A stretch of 64,000 nt of DNA. Source: Daedaleopsis sinensis. Its lineage: Eukaryota > Basidiomycota > Agaricomycetes > Polyporales > Polyporaceae. The stretch covers positions 3,968,001-4,032,000 of the forward strand of contig CM066304.1 of the NCBI GenBank assembly GCA_033807695.1, given 5' to 3'. Numbering within the stretch: the stretch's first letter is position 1; every line of letters starts with the position of its first letter. The notes under the pieces were generated by a model that worked only from the letters and a program-made list of their open reading frames with translations, had not been told where the DNA came from and did not search any database. The position numbers were made by a program, and so were the translations under genes. This document shows positions 11,232 through 22,368 of the stretch, piece by piece.

Positions 11232-12496
11232 ATGTCAGCAGCAGTACGAGGCTACTTCGAGCTCACTCGCCTCCACAAGCCGTTCATGGGTAATACGCTC
11301 ATGGTCTGGCCATGCGGTGAGTGCAGTCGCAGACGGAGTGGGCTTGCGGCTGTTTGCTCACCTAGCTCCGTGCAGCGTGGGGCTTGACAATTGCGGCGCG
11401 GAAGGTCGCCCTTCCCCTCCCGGAGTTCGCCCAAAAACTCGCGCTCTTCACCGCCGGGGCCATGTTCCTACACAGCGCCGCATGCGTGCTGAACGACATC
11501 TGCGATGTCGAATTTGATCGCCAAGTCGGTAAGCGAGAGTTGCCGACATGCGCTAGCTCGAGTCCTAAAGCTAACTTAAATGGTTTGCAGAAAGAACGAA
11601 GGAGCGCCCACTCCCTTCGGGGAGAGCGTCTCTGCTTGGTGCTTGGGCTCTGTGCGCCTCTCTCCTCATCCCAGTTCTATACATTCTCTCCTATGCAGAC
11701 CAGACGAGGTTCGTTGCGGCATGCATTGTTCAAGGCACTGCTGGCTGACCGTGTGCGTAACCCGTCCCACAGTCTCCTGATGGGGTTACTTGGCATCTTC
11801 CCCCTCCACGCGTTCTACCCTCTGATGAAACGATGGACGTGGTGGCCTCAAGCATGGCTCGGTGAATAGGTCTCATGAGTCTATTACCGAGCGCTTCTAA
11901 CGTGCTAAACAGGCCTGGCATTCAACTGGGGCATCCCAGTCGCATGGATATCCGTCACCGGCGGCTTTCCACCGTTGGCCTTATGGGTCATGTTCGCCGG
12001 AGGCGTTTGGTCAGTGGGCGCGTTGAATGTGAGCGGCCAGTCCGTACTGAATGTCGCCCCCCTCTCAATAGCTGGACTATTGTATACGACACCATCTACG
12101 CGTGTCAAGACCGCGAAGACGACCGCCGCGTCGGCGTGAAGTCGACCGCGCTCCTCTTCGGCGACCGCGTCCGAGAGATCCTCGGGATCATGGTCGGGAT
12201 CCTCCTCGCGAGCCTCGTGTACTCTGGGTACGCGCTTGGCCAGGGGCTCGGTTTCGCCGTGCTCTCCTGCGGGGGCACGCTCCTCCACACGGTCTGGCAG
12301 CTCGCGACATGGGACGAAGGCAACCTCAAGGACCACCGCGCAAAGTTTGAGGTGAGCGCGACCGCGGGCTCCACCGCCCGCACGCCGCCCTGTTGCTCAT
12401 GCTCACATCGTCTTCTCGTGCTTCGGACAGTCTAACGGTCCCCTCGGCATCGTCATCTGGCTCGGGCTGCTCTACGACTACGTACAGTCGCTATGA
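11232..12496 (+). CDS. UbiA-family prenyltransferase, copy 1 (complete)
   Basis: Seven exons with introns at 11317-11375, 11529-11590, 11709-11772, 11862-11912, 12010-12071 and 12352-12430 give 888 coding bases and 295 residues. The protein is a polytopic membrane enzyme. The first Asp motif NDICDVEFD (68-76) is followed by RTKERPLPSG; the second, YDTIYACQDREDD (186-198), by VGVKSTALLFG. Both bind the Mg-diphosphate of a prenyl donor. The length and motifs resemble 4-hydroxybenzoate polyprenyltransferases. Unlike mitochondrial COQ2 there is no N-terminal targeting extension: the first helix starts near residue 15. Fungal relatives without that extension often prenylate aromatic acids in meroterpenoid pathways; this assignment is inference. 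Donor and acceptor are unknown. Start chosen because it is 72 bp after a TATA box and the frame opens directly into family sequence. Confidence 0.88.
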
Positions 12497-14075
12497 TCCC
12501 GATTCGGGCGCTGATATGTGCGAGTGCGAGGATTCTCTGAGTGCGTCGGAGAGTGACGGCGGTCTCGTGGAGTGCTCAGGAACTGTTCGCGGGTGGTTCC
12601 CTCCCACGCGGTTGACGGTGGTTGATCATCTTGCATTCTTGTTGCATTCAGGACTCGCTTCTGATTGTCGTCTAAAAGGGGAAAGTATCGAATCTATCTC
12701 TGCTTCTAACGCAGTTTCTGACAGATCGAGGTGCCTGCCGTAGTACCAGCTCCTCCGACTCGCCCAGTTGTTCGCTCGCACGACTGCTTCTCGCAGTTGC
12801 GATAAGTAAATGCATGATAGTGGGCGTATCGACATGGGCGAAAAGGTAGGAGGATCGTAGCTAGTCGTACCCCATCTTGAGCCCAGCAGGCCGTAATCGA
12901 TCGTCGGAGATCAGCTGTTTGCTGACCTTACCGTTTATGTTCAGTTGCATGATCTCGGCTCTTCCTCAACATAGCTACGATCAGGCGGCCCTGCGATACA
13001 CGATTCGGAGTCAGACCCGCCCGGCGTACAGTAGCCGGCTGGTAAGGCCTTGGATTCGATCCTGGCACGGTGCCAGTGCTGTTCGTGGACGACGACGACG
13101 GTGATACTATGTAGTCAACGCTCAGGCCAGACGAGTCTCAACCGTGTGCTTGAGTCGAGTTCAAGCACTGCAGGTGTGTCGTGGATTTGGATGCTATACT
13201 CAGTGCTTGAAGTTGCTGATCCCGTCCGACAGCCGGTGTCCCCCCGCATCGCCGCGCAGTGTTCCCGGATGGGGTCGAAGTAGTATGGCAGTGTGCGACA
13301 GTGGCGTGCAGCACGCTGAGGAGCGGCATACATCGCAGGAGGAGATCACAGGTGTGCACATTATGGAGACCGTGACCAAGGACGGGGTCCGCCTGGTGTA
13401 GTACGACTCGTCTGGTGCTCCTCAACCCGCCGCTCTCGTCACGGTCGCCTCCGCCTGTATGAACCCTTCCGAGTCGGGACCCGTGTCTGACGCCAGGCCG
13501 AGAATTGGGATCCGGAGGTGAGTGTCGACACAGACGAGGACGGAGAATGCTAGGCTCGGACTTGGATCGAGCACAACTTGACGAAGCTTTCAACGCTCAC
13601 TGGCCAGACCTAGCGTGAAAGGCTGCTAGAGTTGCTTCTTAGCATCCGTCTTCTTGACTACATGTACGTACCAATCGCACTGTTGACTACTTCTGACACT
13701 CACACTATGCCAAGTCGCCACGAAACGACCACAAGTGCGACATAACTCCTGACAGAACCTCAAAGTGCGCGTGAGTGATCACGTTGTTGCTTCAAGTGTA
13801 CTAACACATCGAATTATTAGGGAATGAGGTATACTACTACATCTCCGACCGTATATACACGATCCTATCTCATAGTAATCCAACCTCTCGCTTCTACTCT
13901 CCACCCGGAACCGACAGCGTGTAGTGCTACCAGGACAATTCGGCGCTGCGAACGTCCAGCAACTGCTCCCTCGTCGGGCCGGGCAGGCCCCTGCCGCACG
14001 CGTCCGTCTCCTGCCACCCGGTCAAGATGGAGGAAGTGACTGCTACCGCCATGCTTCCTGCGACGTCTCGACCCC

Positions 14076-14101
14076 GGCAGGCCTGCACAGACAGGCCTGC
14101 C
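14076..14101. repeat. Short perfect hairpin
   Basis: GGCAGGCCTG and its reverse complement CAGGCCTGCC around a 6-base loop. The same hairpin occurs in every unit; units 5 and 6 carry one arm mismatch (CCTACAC in place of CCTGCAC). Function unknown. Confidence 0.6.
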
Positions 14102-14896
14102 CAATCGTACAGGTAGCGACCGTGCCCTCCGGTAAGCATGTCTGCGCTCTAACTACATATGCTACATCTCACGTGGTCCGCCGCGTACGTCTTCGATCAG
14201 GCATCACACCCGCATTGTACGACCTGAAATCTACAAGACACATATCCCCTTCAGGCCGGGTCCATGCCAGCATGAGCCTGCCAACAGCGACGTGCCGGGC
14301 GAACGTCTGGACCGACCCGAACGGTACGGTCGTGCTGCTCAGCCATCCACTTCCGGACGCCAGCGCCGACTTCTGTGTCATGGGGATACATTCCTGTCGC
14401 CAGCCACGAGTCAGACGCGCGAGTCGTGCAGAGTACGATGGATGGAACATACCTGACATAGTATAAGTATACTAAAGCTCTCGCCATGACGACACACGAA
14501 TGTTTACCTAAAAGGATCCAGTGGGATCAGGAATGGAACATCAAATATATATGCAGAGATACGCACCGGTGACACGCCGCAAATGTCGAGGGTCCTGTCC
14601 GTCGTCTAGTGAGTACGGCGACGTCAATGGGTTGGCGAAGCAAATGCGAACTAACCTGGACAAAGGCTATAGCAGGTCAGAAGCATGCTACCTGGTGGGA
14701 GAAGGGAGTCGGGTCAGTATCTCGTTTCGTGAGTCGAGGTGACTACTCATGGCAGCACGATGATTTGTCGAGCTCACGAGGTGACTGGACGTGGAAGAGG
14801 ACCGTCCCGGTGCAGACGTTGAGGGACACAGCGAGCACTATGCCGAGCGTCGGGCAGGCCGTGTCGAGCGTCGAGGAGAGGACATTGGGAGGGATG

Positions 14897-14922
14897 GTGA
14901 GTGGGGGAGGTGAGTGGGGGAG
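14897..14922. repeat. 13-bp minisatellite, two copies (unit 1)
   Basis: GTGAGTGGGGGAG twice, followed by GTGAGTGAG. Units 2, 3 and 6 also have two copies; units 4 (44914-44952) and 5 (54138-54176) have three. Confidence 0.8.
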
Positions 14923-15699
14923 GTGAGTGAGCCTGAGGGACTTGGACCAGCTCGCGCTCTAGTATTTATAGGGTGTCCAGGTGCGCGCGCTCGCAGCGGC
15001 ACTCGCCGGTCCCCCGCCGGGCTCGTCGGCCTTACGTTCTGGCTGTCAACATTCTTGGTACGCACTTCGCCGTCTTCAGCCTACTGATCTGAATATGTCT
15101 GTAAACATTCATGTCCGCCGGACGAATCCCAGCTCTCCCAAGTCGCCGATCACTACCTACTCCTCCACACTCCGATCGCACATCGGGATGGACCTTGGAG
15201 GGCGTAAATCGACCTGACTTGGTTCAATTCCCGTGCCATGGCAGTCGATACCATGCGCCGTATTCACTCAGTGCACAAATACTGAAAAGTTATCGAGCCA
15301 TTGAACATAGGACTGCCCGGGCAACTGAACATGTATCTCGAATTCATATGTAGGGTCGTTTCACACAGACCATCCACACAGACCATTCCAGTGGAACACC
15401 TGCCGGTTGGACCTGCTCGGAACTTGTACGAAAAGAGAATGAGGATTTCCTCGCAGTTTCGAGGAAGCAAGTGGCACTCCGAGTCGCACGCCGCCCTGAG
15501 GGTCTGATAACACATACATAATTCATAACTTAACTCACATTCAGGTCACTCGCAAATTCAGACATTGTACTACGTACTAGGTCGGTACTATGTCCGCTAC
15601 CCATCTCGAGCTAGAGCTAATTACTTATCCGTGCCGCCGCGTTATACCACAGGTGATTATGTAGTCTACCGTGACACGCCGACGGCGGCAGCCCGACAG

Positions 15700-15707
15700 T
15701 ATTTAAA
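15700..15707 (+). promoter_or_regulatory. TATA box of the 209-residue gene, unit 1
   Basis: TATTTAAA 65 bp upstream of the ATG. Conserved at the same distance in all five complete copies (25565, 35412, 45733, 54954). Confidence 0.6.
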
Positions 15708-15764
15708 CCGACCACATCGAGCCTCAGGGCCATCCTAACAATCGCACACTGTGACTTCCCTGCC

Positions 15765-16394
15765 ATGACGCCTCTCACATTCACATACATCGACCCGGCA
15801 ACTGGGGACTCTACAGTCTACACTCCTCCTCCTCCAGATGACAAGCCGAAGTACAGCGACACTCGCGCTGAGAAGCGGGGTGATCTGCGCGCCATCATGG
15901 ACGACGACCTCAGTGAGTCTTACCAAGTTGACCTCCAACCCCGCATCGATCTCGAACCCCTTCGCTTCACAGAGCGTCTCACCGGCAACCCGTTCGCGGC
16001 CATGTGGTGGACGCTCGAGGACTACACCGACAACGTCGTCTGCGCCTTCGGCTACCAGCTCGTTGGCTGGCCGGGCGGTCTCACATTCACCAACCTCAGC
16101 AATGTCACAGGCGGCACTGCGACCCTGCGCCGCCTCCAAGAGCTCTGGGACGACAAGGTCCTGAAGTTCGTGCCTGTCACGAAGACCGAGCGACTCCTTG
16201 CGGCGAACCATCCCGAGTGGTTTGCGCCGGCTCGCCAGTGCGCGCACAGGCGCAAGTCGACTGCACCGCGCAACCACACGGGCACGTTCGTGCGCCCTCG
16301 GCGCAGGCGCGACGGGAAACCGAAGCTCGGGCCGAAGACGCCAGCGTATGTTGTTGAGGGGCTGGAGGACCCGGAGGACCCGATCGTTGACTGA
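15765..16394 (+). CDS. 209-residue protein of unknown function, copy 1
   Basis: Single-exon gene; its ATG lies 65 bp after TATTTAAA. The family is not identified with certainty. Visible in the protein: a proline/aspartate stretch (21-26), an acidic segment (45-52), WWTLEDYTDNVVCAFGYQLV, a conserved-looking core LVGWPGGLTFTNLSN (99-113), LRRLQELWDDKVLKF (121-135) and a strongly basic region with RPRRRRDGKPK (177-187) that could serve as a nuclear-localisation or nucleic-acid-binding patch. No signal peptide or membrane helix. From memory, agaricomycete genomes contain many orphan proteins with an (L/I)GWP..xFxNLS core, some near transposons; this needs a profile search. Between copies nearly all base changes are synonymous, so the frame is evolving as protein. 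Confidence 0.8.
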   Translation: MTPLTFTYIDPATGDSTVYTPPPPDDKPKYSDTRAEKRGDLRAIMDDDLSESYQVDLQPRIDLEPLRFTERLTGNPFAAMWWTLEDYTDNVVCAFGYQLVGWPGGLTFTNLSNVTGGTATLRRLQELWDDKVLKFVPVTKTERLLAANHPEWFAPARQCAHRRKSTAPRNHTGTFVRPRRRRDGKPKLGPKTPAYVVEGLEDPEDPIVD

Positions 16395-17850
16395 GCGTGT
16401 GTGCGGCGCTGCTCCGGGGCTCGACAAAGTTGCGTAATGGCTCAATTTGTAGATAAATTACGGACCCATGCTTGTGAACGTTGAATCCTGTCTTGTCTCT
16501 CTTACATTAAATTGCTGTTGTAATTCCAGATCCAGACTTCTTGTTGTCAGGGAACTGCCGCGTGCCCGAGAGCTTCTCGAGTCTCTCTCAATCCTGGAGT
16601 CGGAATTACCGTGAGCAGCTGGGTATTGATGGCCGGGATAACCACCCTGACGGCGTGACATTCCTCCAGAAGCTCTGATCGGCACGGGCAAGTCCAGACT
16701 ACGTGCAGCCTCCACACTGACAGGAACCGAGCAGGAAGTGTCTGGCCCGAGGCGGCCGAGAGCTGCTTCCACGCAGAGATCACTATCCTATGAGTTGTTA
16801 TTTTAATACTCGAAACTAAACTGTCTGTTCGTTTAAGGCAGCAGCTGCACGTCTGGTAGCCACTGGTAGTGGAGGCAGTCAGCGGAGAAACTGAGGTGTA
16901 CACACGACCTTCAGACTTCTCGACGGCCAGAACTAGCACACTCAATTGTCACACACACGGAGTTAAAGTCACTGACAGGCATGCACGGAGAAGTGGCAAG
17001 CTGAGCGTGACATGGAATGCTCTGAATGTTTTGCCAATCTTCCAGTCATTCGGTCAGGTACGCGCCGGTCCCTGCAGCTGGCAGAGATGACAACGTGCAT
17101 TGCCCCCACATACCACGGTCTGCACGCTAGCTCTTCTCAATTTGTTCATGCATATCAGGCTACTCAAGTATAACGCCTTAGTACTCATGGCCCGGACTGA
17201 GTTTGCAGACACTTGGAGGCCCGGAGCCAGTGTATCACTCACGATGTTCACACCATCAGCCACAGGGTCTTCAGGGTCGGGACGGATGCCGCAGCACCTC
17301 CTCGGCCAGCCCGGAGACCACTCGAGCACCCACTGGTCTCGAGCACGTCAATGCGGCGTAGGCGTAGGCGAGACCTCCGATACGGGGAAGTCTCATAGTC
17401 TGATCGAAGAGACGACAATGTGCATCTTGCACTTCAGGCGGCCGCCCACCATGCACATGCAGCGGACGACCATCCTCACCCGTCCTGCTTGATGCACGCA
17501 GAGAATCGTGTCCAGCAGTGAGAGAGCACGCGAAATGGGCACAGAGTAGCATTGGGGACAGACATACGGACAGACGGTGACTGTGTAGGACAGTCTATTC
17601 CAGGGCCCGAGTCCCCGACCATCCGAACAGCAATTTTCGCGGGGCGCAACAGCCGGACCCCCGCCGGGCGCGATCGTATGCACCACGCCGCTGCGTGGGC
17701 AGGCGGCAGGCCGCGGACGACGCCGCACGGAGTGTCTCCATCTGGAGATCTGGAGGACGAGGCCGATCAGTCTCGGGGGACGTGCGCGGGCAGAGGTGCG
17801 TGCGCGGGCAGAGGTGCGTGAGACTCAGAGACACTCCTCGTTCTCCTCAC
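16395..17850. other. Unit 1: 1.4 kb downstream of the 209-residue gene
   Basis: No gene recognised. The first ~120 bp look like a 3' untranslated region (AT-richer, TTACATTAAATTGC). Further on, short frames on both strands are conserved between units only because the DNA is nearly identical. The equivalent stretch in unit 4 is strongly diverged, and in unit 3 it is interrupted by a transposon. Confidence 0.5.
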
Positions 17851-20600
17851 CCACTCACCTCGTGCTTGCGTCTCCCCAGCACGCGTCCACCGTCCACCCT
17901 CTGCACTCGTCCTGCCCGTGTCTCCCGCACTGCGCATCCGTCGTCCATATCGGCCAGTGCTGCCGTCCGGAGACAGCCTGGCGCATCATGACGGTGAGTA
18001 CGTCCCACCACCCGCCGTCCGCTCGGGAACGACTCACGCGACGTGCAGGTGTCCGAAGACACGCACCGACTGCCAACACGTCGCTGGCTCCGCGAGTCGC
18101 CCGTTCGGAGTCGTCCACGACGCTCACACGGGCATGTTCATCGTTCGCGTCTGGTGGCAAGTGGCGACCGACCTGCTCTCCTCTTCCCAAACGACGCACG
18201 CCGCCGTCGAGAGTTCGCAACGAGGATGGCGTGGCATCGTGGCGATCGTACCTCGCGTTATCGCGACTCACCTTCATCTGGAGGTCTGGAGTAGCCCGAT
18301 CGAATTCGGGGGTCTTCCTCGTGCACACCTCTGTCCTGCTCAAGGCCGCTGGGGAGACGGTGTGCGTCCGTCGTCGGCGTGGACCAGTACTGTCGTCCGG
18401 AGCCAGGTTGCCGTACGCGGTGAGTACATCCTTGCATCCATCGTCAATTCGGCGGCGACTCACGCACCGAGCAGGCGTCCGAGAGTCGAGATACTCGCCG
18501 ACAGCAAACATGTGACGCGCCGCCTTCGCGGTGCAGACTCTGTGCTTAGTAGCTGGCGGCGTCGAGGGTCTCAGAAACGTCGCCGACGCGAGTATCCTCG
18601 GGCTCGACAGGCTACGCGTCCGAAGTCGCCTACCACGAGGCTCACGCGGGTACGTGTGTCGTCCGCATCTGGTGCCGAGCGGCGACTGACTGACCGGTTG
18701 TCCAGGAGGACGCCCACGTCTCTCGGGCGTTCCCTCGGGTTCGGACGGCGGTGTGGCCACGCGCACCGGCCGCCACGGTATTGTGCCGGACTCCCGGTCG
18801 TACGTCGCACGGACTCGCCTGTGGCACGAGCACTAGCTGTGCTCAGAGGGGTGTGTTCGTCGTTCGGCACAGACCACGCCAGCGAGTGCGCGCACTGGCA
18901 CCGCTCGACGCACGCACCGCCGTCGAGCCGCACTATCGCTGGCGGACGGCTGCAGGCTTCGCGCAGTGCCGTCGGCGGGACACCCCCCACGTCGTCGCAA
19001 AACGACTCAGACGGCGGAGGCGGCGAGCTATTGTGTCGGTTCCGAGATGAGTACACGCTGTCTCGAGACTGTCAGACGTCTCAATTACCTCGTTTCCATA
19101 TAGGGCTCAAGGTGCGCTTGTCGCACGCGTGAGCGCACGATAGCGCGTCCGAGTCGCTTTCGGGTCCCGGAGTGGCCTGCGGTATGGCGGGCGGCCGCCG
19201 CCGCCGCCACATGCGACGCTGGTGAGCGTGATTGTTGGATGGAACAAGACCTGGCGAGCTCACCATTCGTCACAGCTCCAGCTCCTGCGCACACGTCTCC
19301 CAGTGGTTTTGACGGCGCTGGCGGGCTGGACTGTCACTCGGACGGACGGACGGGCGCGCCGCGGCGGCAACGGCTCTCGTTCCGGACGTGAGCGTGCCAT
19401 TCCGGGCTGTCAGATGCTGTCCTGGCGGGGGCGGCGGCCGTGGCGCGTCGCCGGACGCGAGGGAGGACACCGCGTCGAGATCACTCACTACGACATGTCC
19501 ATTCACGCAGATCCGAGGTGGATCCCGCGCCCTGGACGGCGGACGGCTCGAGTGGCGACGGCGGAGCACCGCGAGGCGGACGCTCGAAAGCAGCCGCGGG
19601 GGCTAGAGTTCGGATCGCAGATGTGAGTATGGTTCGGATCACGACGACGTACCGGAGTCAAGTGGCGCGCGGGGGGTTGTGTTGTCGAGGGACGCAGCTG
19701 GTGGTAAGGTGAGCAAGGTTGGCGGAGGTCTGAGTCGGAGCATTGGCGAGCTCACAGTTCTTGCAGGTTCTGCGCGAGGAGGGGGTGCTCGGCACGGTTC
19801 CGGCGGCGAACACGTTTGATGGTGGGTGCTGCTCTTGCTTGTGGTGTGGTGCGAGCGGTGGTGATGAGCGCGCGATGCTGCAGGCCCCGTCTTCGGCACG
19901 GATGACGTGATGGACTGTTACGGACGGCGGTGATCCGTCCAGCTGTTCTGGGCGTGCGCGTTCTCCGCCTCCTGCTCCTCGTCCTGGTGCGCGGGGCGGG
20001 CGGCGGCGGCGGCGGGGTGTGGTCGTGCGGCTGTTGGAGGGCTGGTTGGCGGACGGCGGGCAGGGGCAGGACGAGGACGGATGGAGGTGGTCGCGGATTC
20101 GATCGGCGGGGGCAGAGGCGACAAGTGAGTACGGGCTGCATTGATGGACGTTCCGGATGAGGAAGACGGGCGGAGGACAGCGGTGTGGGGTGCGGGAGCG
20201 GGAGCGGGCTGCGGACAGCTGCTGGCGGCTGGACGGAGGGCGGGGGCGTACAGAGAGGGGCGGACGGAGCGACGAGGGGGGAGGGGACACTCGAGGGGAC
20301 TCGCCTGTAGTGGTAGACTGACCTGTATGCGATGTGTGCGAGCGAGATCCGGGTGGAGCTGAGACCGACGCCCCCTCACTGTAGCAGGGAGGACTCCCGG
20401 CGGCTTATATCCCGTGGGTAGTCAGTAAGGACGACGATTCGCAAGGCGAGTCTGCAGCGGTGGCGGGGCGGGGCGGGGAGGGAGACGCGGGCGGACGGAC
20501 ATGGCGGACGGACATGGCGGACAGAGACTAACTGAGAGAGAGTCGAGAGAGCGCGGAGGGAGCGCGCTTGGGATCGGACAGCAGCACAGCCACCCGACGT
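17851..20600. other. Unit 1: GC-rich block with WD40-like fragments
   Basis: About 2.7 kb of very GC-rich DNA in which several frames on both strands stay open by composition (e.g. 404 codons on + at 17918-19132, 303 codons on - at 17855-18766). Two fragments, 18110-18172 and 18625-18690, encode related peptides ending FIVRVWWQVATD and CVVRIWCRAATD, similar to the xVRVWDxxTG strand of WD40 repeats, and a third VWS-like piece sits ~130 bp after the first. Several GTGAGTA...GCAG pairs look like intron borders (e.g. 17994-18048). Toward its end lie CGG-rich simple sequence and a minus-strand TATATAAG-like box at 20404-20411. It could be the wreck of a WD40-repeat gene; no full model could be built. 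Confidence 0.35.
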
Positions 20601-21022
20601 CATCCACCGTCATCCAGCGCCTGTATCATTCTGTTACTTACCGGCAACCCACTCATACTCAGCCTTGACCTAGCAAGCTTGACTTGCTTCCATTCAACTG
20701 CGACTGCGGTCCTAGACATTCCAACCGCGGTCCGACCGCTCGAAAAAACAGCCTCTGCGGTCAGAACACTGATCCACCGGCTTCCAGCTGTCCGCGCACT
20801 CACTCTGGGGCAACGCCATCGCTGGCCAAGTCTTCTAGCAGAGTGAGGATGCACAGCAGGCCACAACATGCATCCACGGTGGCTGTAGGAATCACCGCTC
20901 ATCAGTTAGCAAACCATCGCTCGGATCGCAGAACGCTGCTAGTGCGACCGGACCATGTGTATGAGCCTCCCCGGTTCCGAGGAACCCAGGTTTGGAACGT
21001 GGACGGGCGTATAGCAGAGATG

Positions 21023-21028
21023 TATAAA
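21023..21028 (+). promoter_or_regulatory. TATA box of UbiA gene, unit 2
   Basis: TATAAA, same context and near-identical spacing to the ATG as in unit 1. Confidence 0.6.
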
Positions 21029-21099
21029 GCTTTGCTGACTGCGGACCTACCTCCGCGTGGTACCTTGCCTCTCACATCCCTCCGCTAATTGTCGAGACC

Positions 21100-22368
21100 A
21101 TGTCAGCAGCAGTACGAGGCTACTTCGAGCTCACTCGCCTCCACAAGCCGTTCATGGGTAATACGCTCATGGTCTGGCCATGCGGTGAGTGCAGTCGCAG
21201 ACAGAGTGGGCTTACGGCTGTTTGCTCACCTAGCTCCGTGCAGCGTGGGGCTTGACGATTGCGGCGCGGAAGGTCGCCCTTCCCCTCCCGGAGTTCGCCC
21301 AAAAACTCGCGCTCTTCACCGCCGGGGCCATGTTCCTACACAGCGCCGCATGCGTGCTGAACGACATCTGCGATGTCGAATTTGATCGCCAAGTCGGTAA
21401 GCGAGAGTTGCCGACATGCGCTAGCTCGAGTCCTAAAGCTAACTTAAATGGTTTGCAGAAAGAACGAAGGAGCGCCCACTCCCTTCGGGGAGAGCGTCTC
21501 TGCTAGGTGCTTGGGCTCTGTGCGCCTCTCTCCTCATCCCAGTTCTATACATTCTCTCCTATGCAGACCAGACGAGGTTCGTGAATATGCATCGTTCAAG
21601 TTCAAGGCACTGCTGGCTGACCGTGTGCGTAACCTGTCCCACAGTCTCCTGATGGGGTTACTTGGCATCTTCCCCCTCCACGCGTTCTACCCTCTGATGA
21701 AACGATGGACGTGGTGGCCGCAAGCATGGCTCGGTGAATAGGTCTCATGAGCCTATTACCGAGCGCTTCTAACGTGCTAAACAGGCCTGGCATTCAACTG
21801 GGGCATCCCAGTCGCATGGATATCCGTCACCGGCGGCTTTCCACCGTTGGCCTTATGGGTCATGTTCGCCGGAGGCGTTTGGTCAGTGGGCGCGTTGAAT
21901 GTGAGCGGCCAGTCCGTACTGAATGTCGCCCCCCTCTCAATAGCTGGACTATTGTATACGACACCATCTACGCGTGTCAAGACCGCGAAGACGACCGCCG
22001 CGTCGGCGTGAAGTCGACCGCGCTCCTCTTCGGCGACCACGTGCGAGAGATCCTCGGGATCATGGTCGGGATCCTCCTCGCGAGCCTCGTGTACTCTGGG
22101 TACGCGCTTGGCCAGGGGCTCGGGTTCGCCGTGCTCTCCTGCGGGGGCACGCTCCTCCACACGGTCTGGCAGCTCGCGACATGGGACGAAGGCAACCTCA
22201 AGGACCACCGCGCAAAGTTTGAGGTGAGCGCGACCGCGGGCTCCACCGCCCGCACGCCGCCCTGTTGCTCATGCTCACATCGTCTTCTCGTGCTTCGGAC
22301 AGTCTAACGGTCCCCTCGGCATCGTCATCTGGCTCGGGCTGCTCTACGACTACGTACAGTCGCTATGA
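21100..22368 (+). CDS. UbiA-family prenyltransferase, copy 2 (complete)
   Basis: Same seven-exon structure as copy 1 and 295 residues. The third intron is 4 nt longer and rearranged (starts GTTCGTGAATATG). The only residue change seen against copy 1 is Arg213 to His (GACCACGTG in place of GACCGCGTC); the others noted, such as Gly241 GGT/GGG and Pro144 CCT/CCG, are silent. Both Asp motifs are intact, so it should be as active as copy 1. Confidence 0.87.

Larger units (their letters stand above)
12497..15699. other. Unit 1: 3.2 kb without a recognisable gene
   Basis: Only short frames that lack family resemblance are present. Items visible: a perfect 10-bp-arm hairpin (14076-14101); a region (~14,210-14,464) whose frames (e.g. 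WTDPNGTVVLLSHPLPDASA) look gene-like but have no start or family; 13-bp repeats (14897-14922); a minus-strand TATAAATA (14963-14970); and a B-box-like GGTTCAATTCC near 15,220 that does not fold as a tRNA. It may hold decayed genes or a non-coding transcript. Confidence 0.5.
10760..20621 (+). repeat. Tandem unit 1 (9,862 bp)
   Basis: First of six direct repeats, with the start defined at the first base shared with the other units (TGTATCATTCTG). It carries complete promoter, UbiA gene and 209-residue gene. Distinguishing variants: Arg213 in UbiA, an 18-bp duplication (GTGCGCGGGCAGAGG-type) near 17,790 and two copies of the 13-bp repeat at 14,897. The left border lies ~410 bp upstream of the MFS start codon. 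Confidence 0.95.

Noticed and set aside
12105..12336. Minus-strand frames of 92-143 codons opposite the UbiA exons
   Set aside because: Antisense shadows of exon 6; they ignore the splice structure, and the plus-strand frame has clear family motifs.
13020..13090. GGATTCGATCC with CACGGTGCCA, resembling a tRNA T-arm and 3' end
   Set aside because: No matching 5' acceptor strand or D arm nearby.
13270..13401. Small frame ending EEITGVHIMETVTKDGVRLV in each unit
   Set aside because: Looks protein-like but has no start context, family or splice partner, and neighbouring units change its frame upstream; kept as an unassigned remnant only.
15180..15245. tRNA-like signal GGTTCAATTCC followed by CGTGCCA in each unit
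   Set aside because: Only ~61 nt fit between candidate acceptor strands and no D or anticodon arm forms; a B-box-like match by chance or a very old relic.
15735..16445. 236-codon minus-strand frame opposite the 209-residue gene
   Set aside because: Silent changes in the plus-strand gene become replacements here; it is a shadow of the real frame.
17855..19132. 404-codon plus-strand and 303-codon minus-strand frames repeated in every unit
   Set aside because: They overlap on opposite strands in very GC-rich DNA, lack family resemblance as a whole, and differences between units alter residues freely (e.g. Met-Phe/Met-Tyr, Arg/Leu, Gly/Arg changes). Composition explains the openness.
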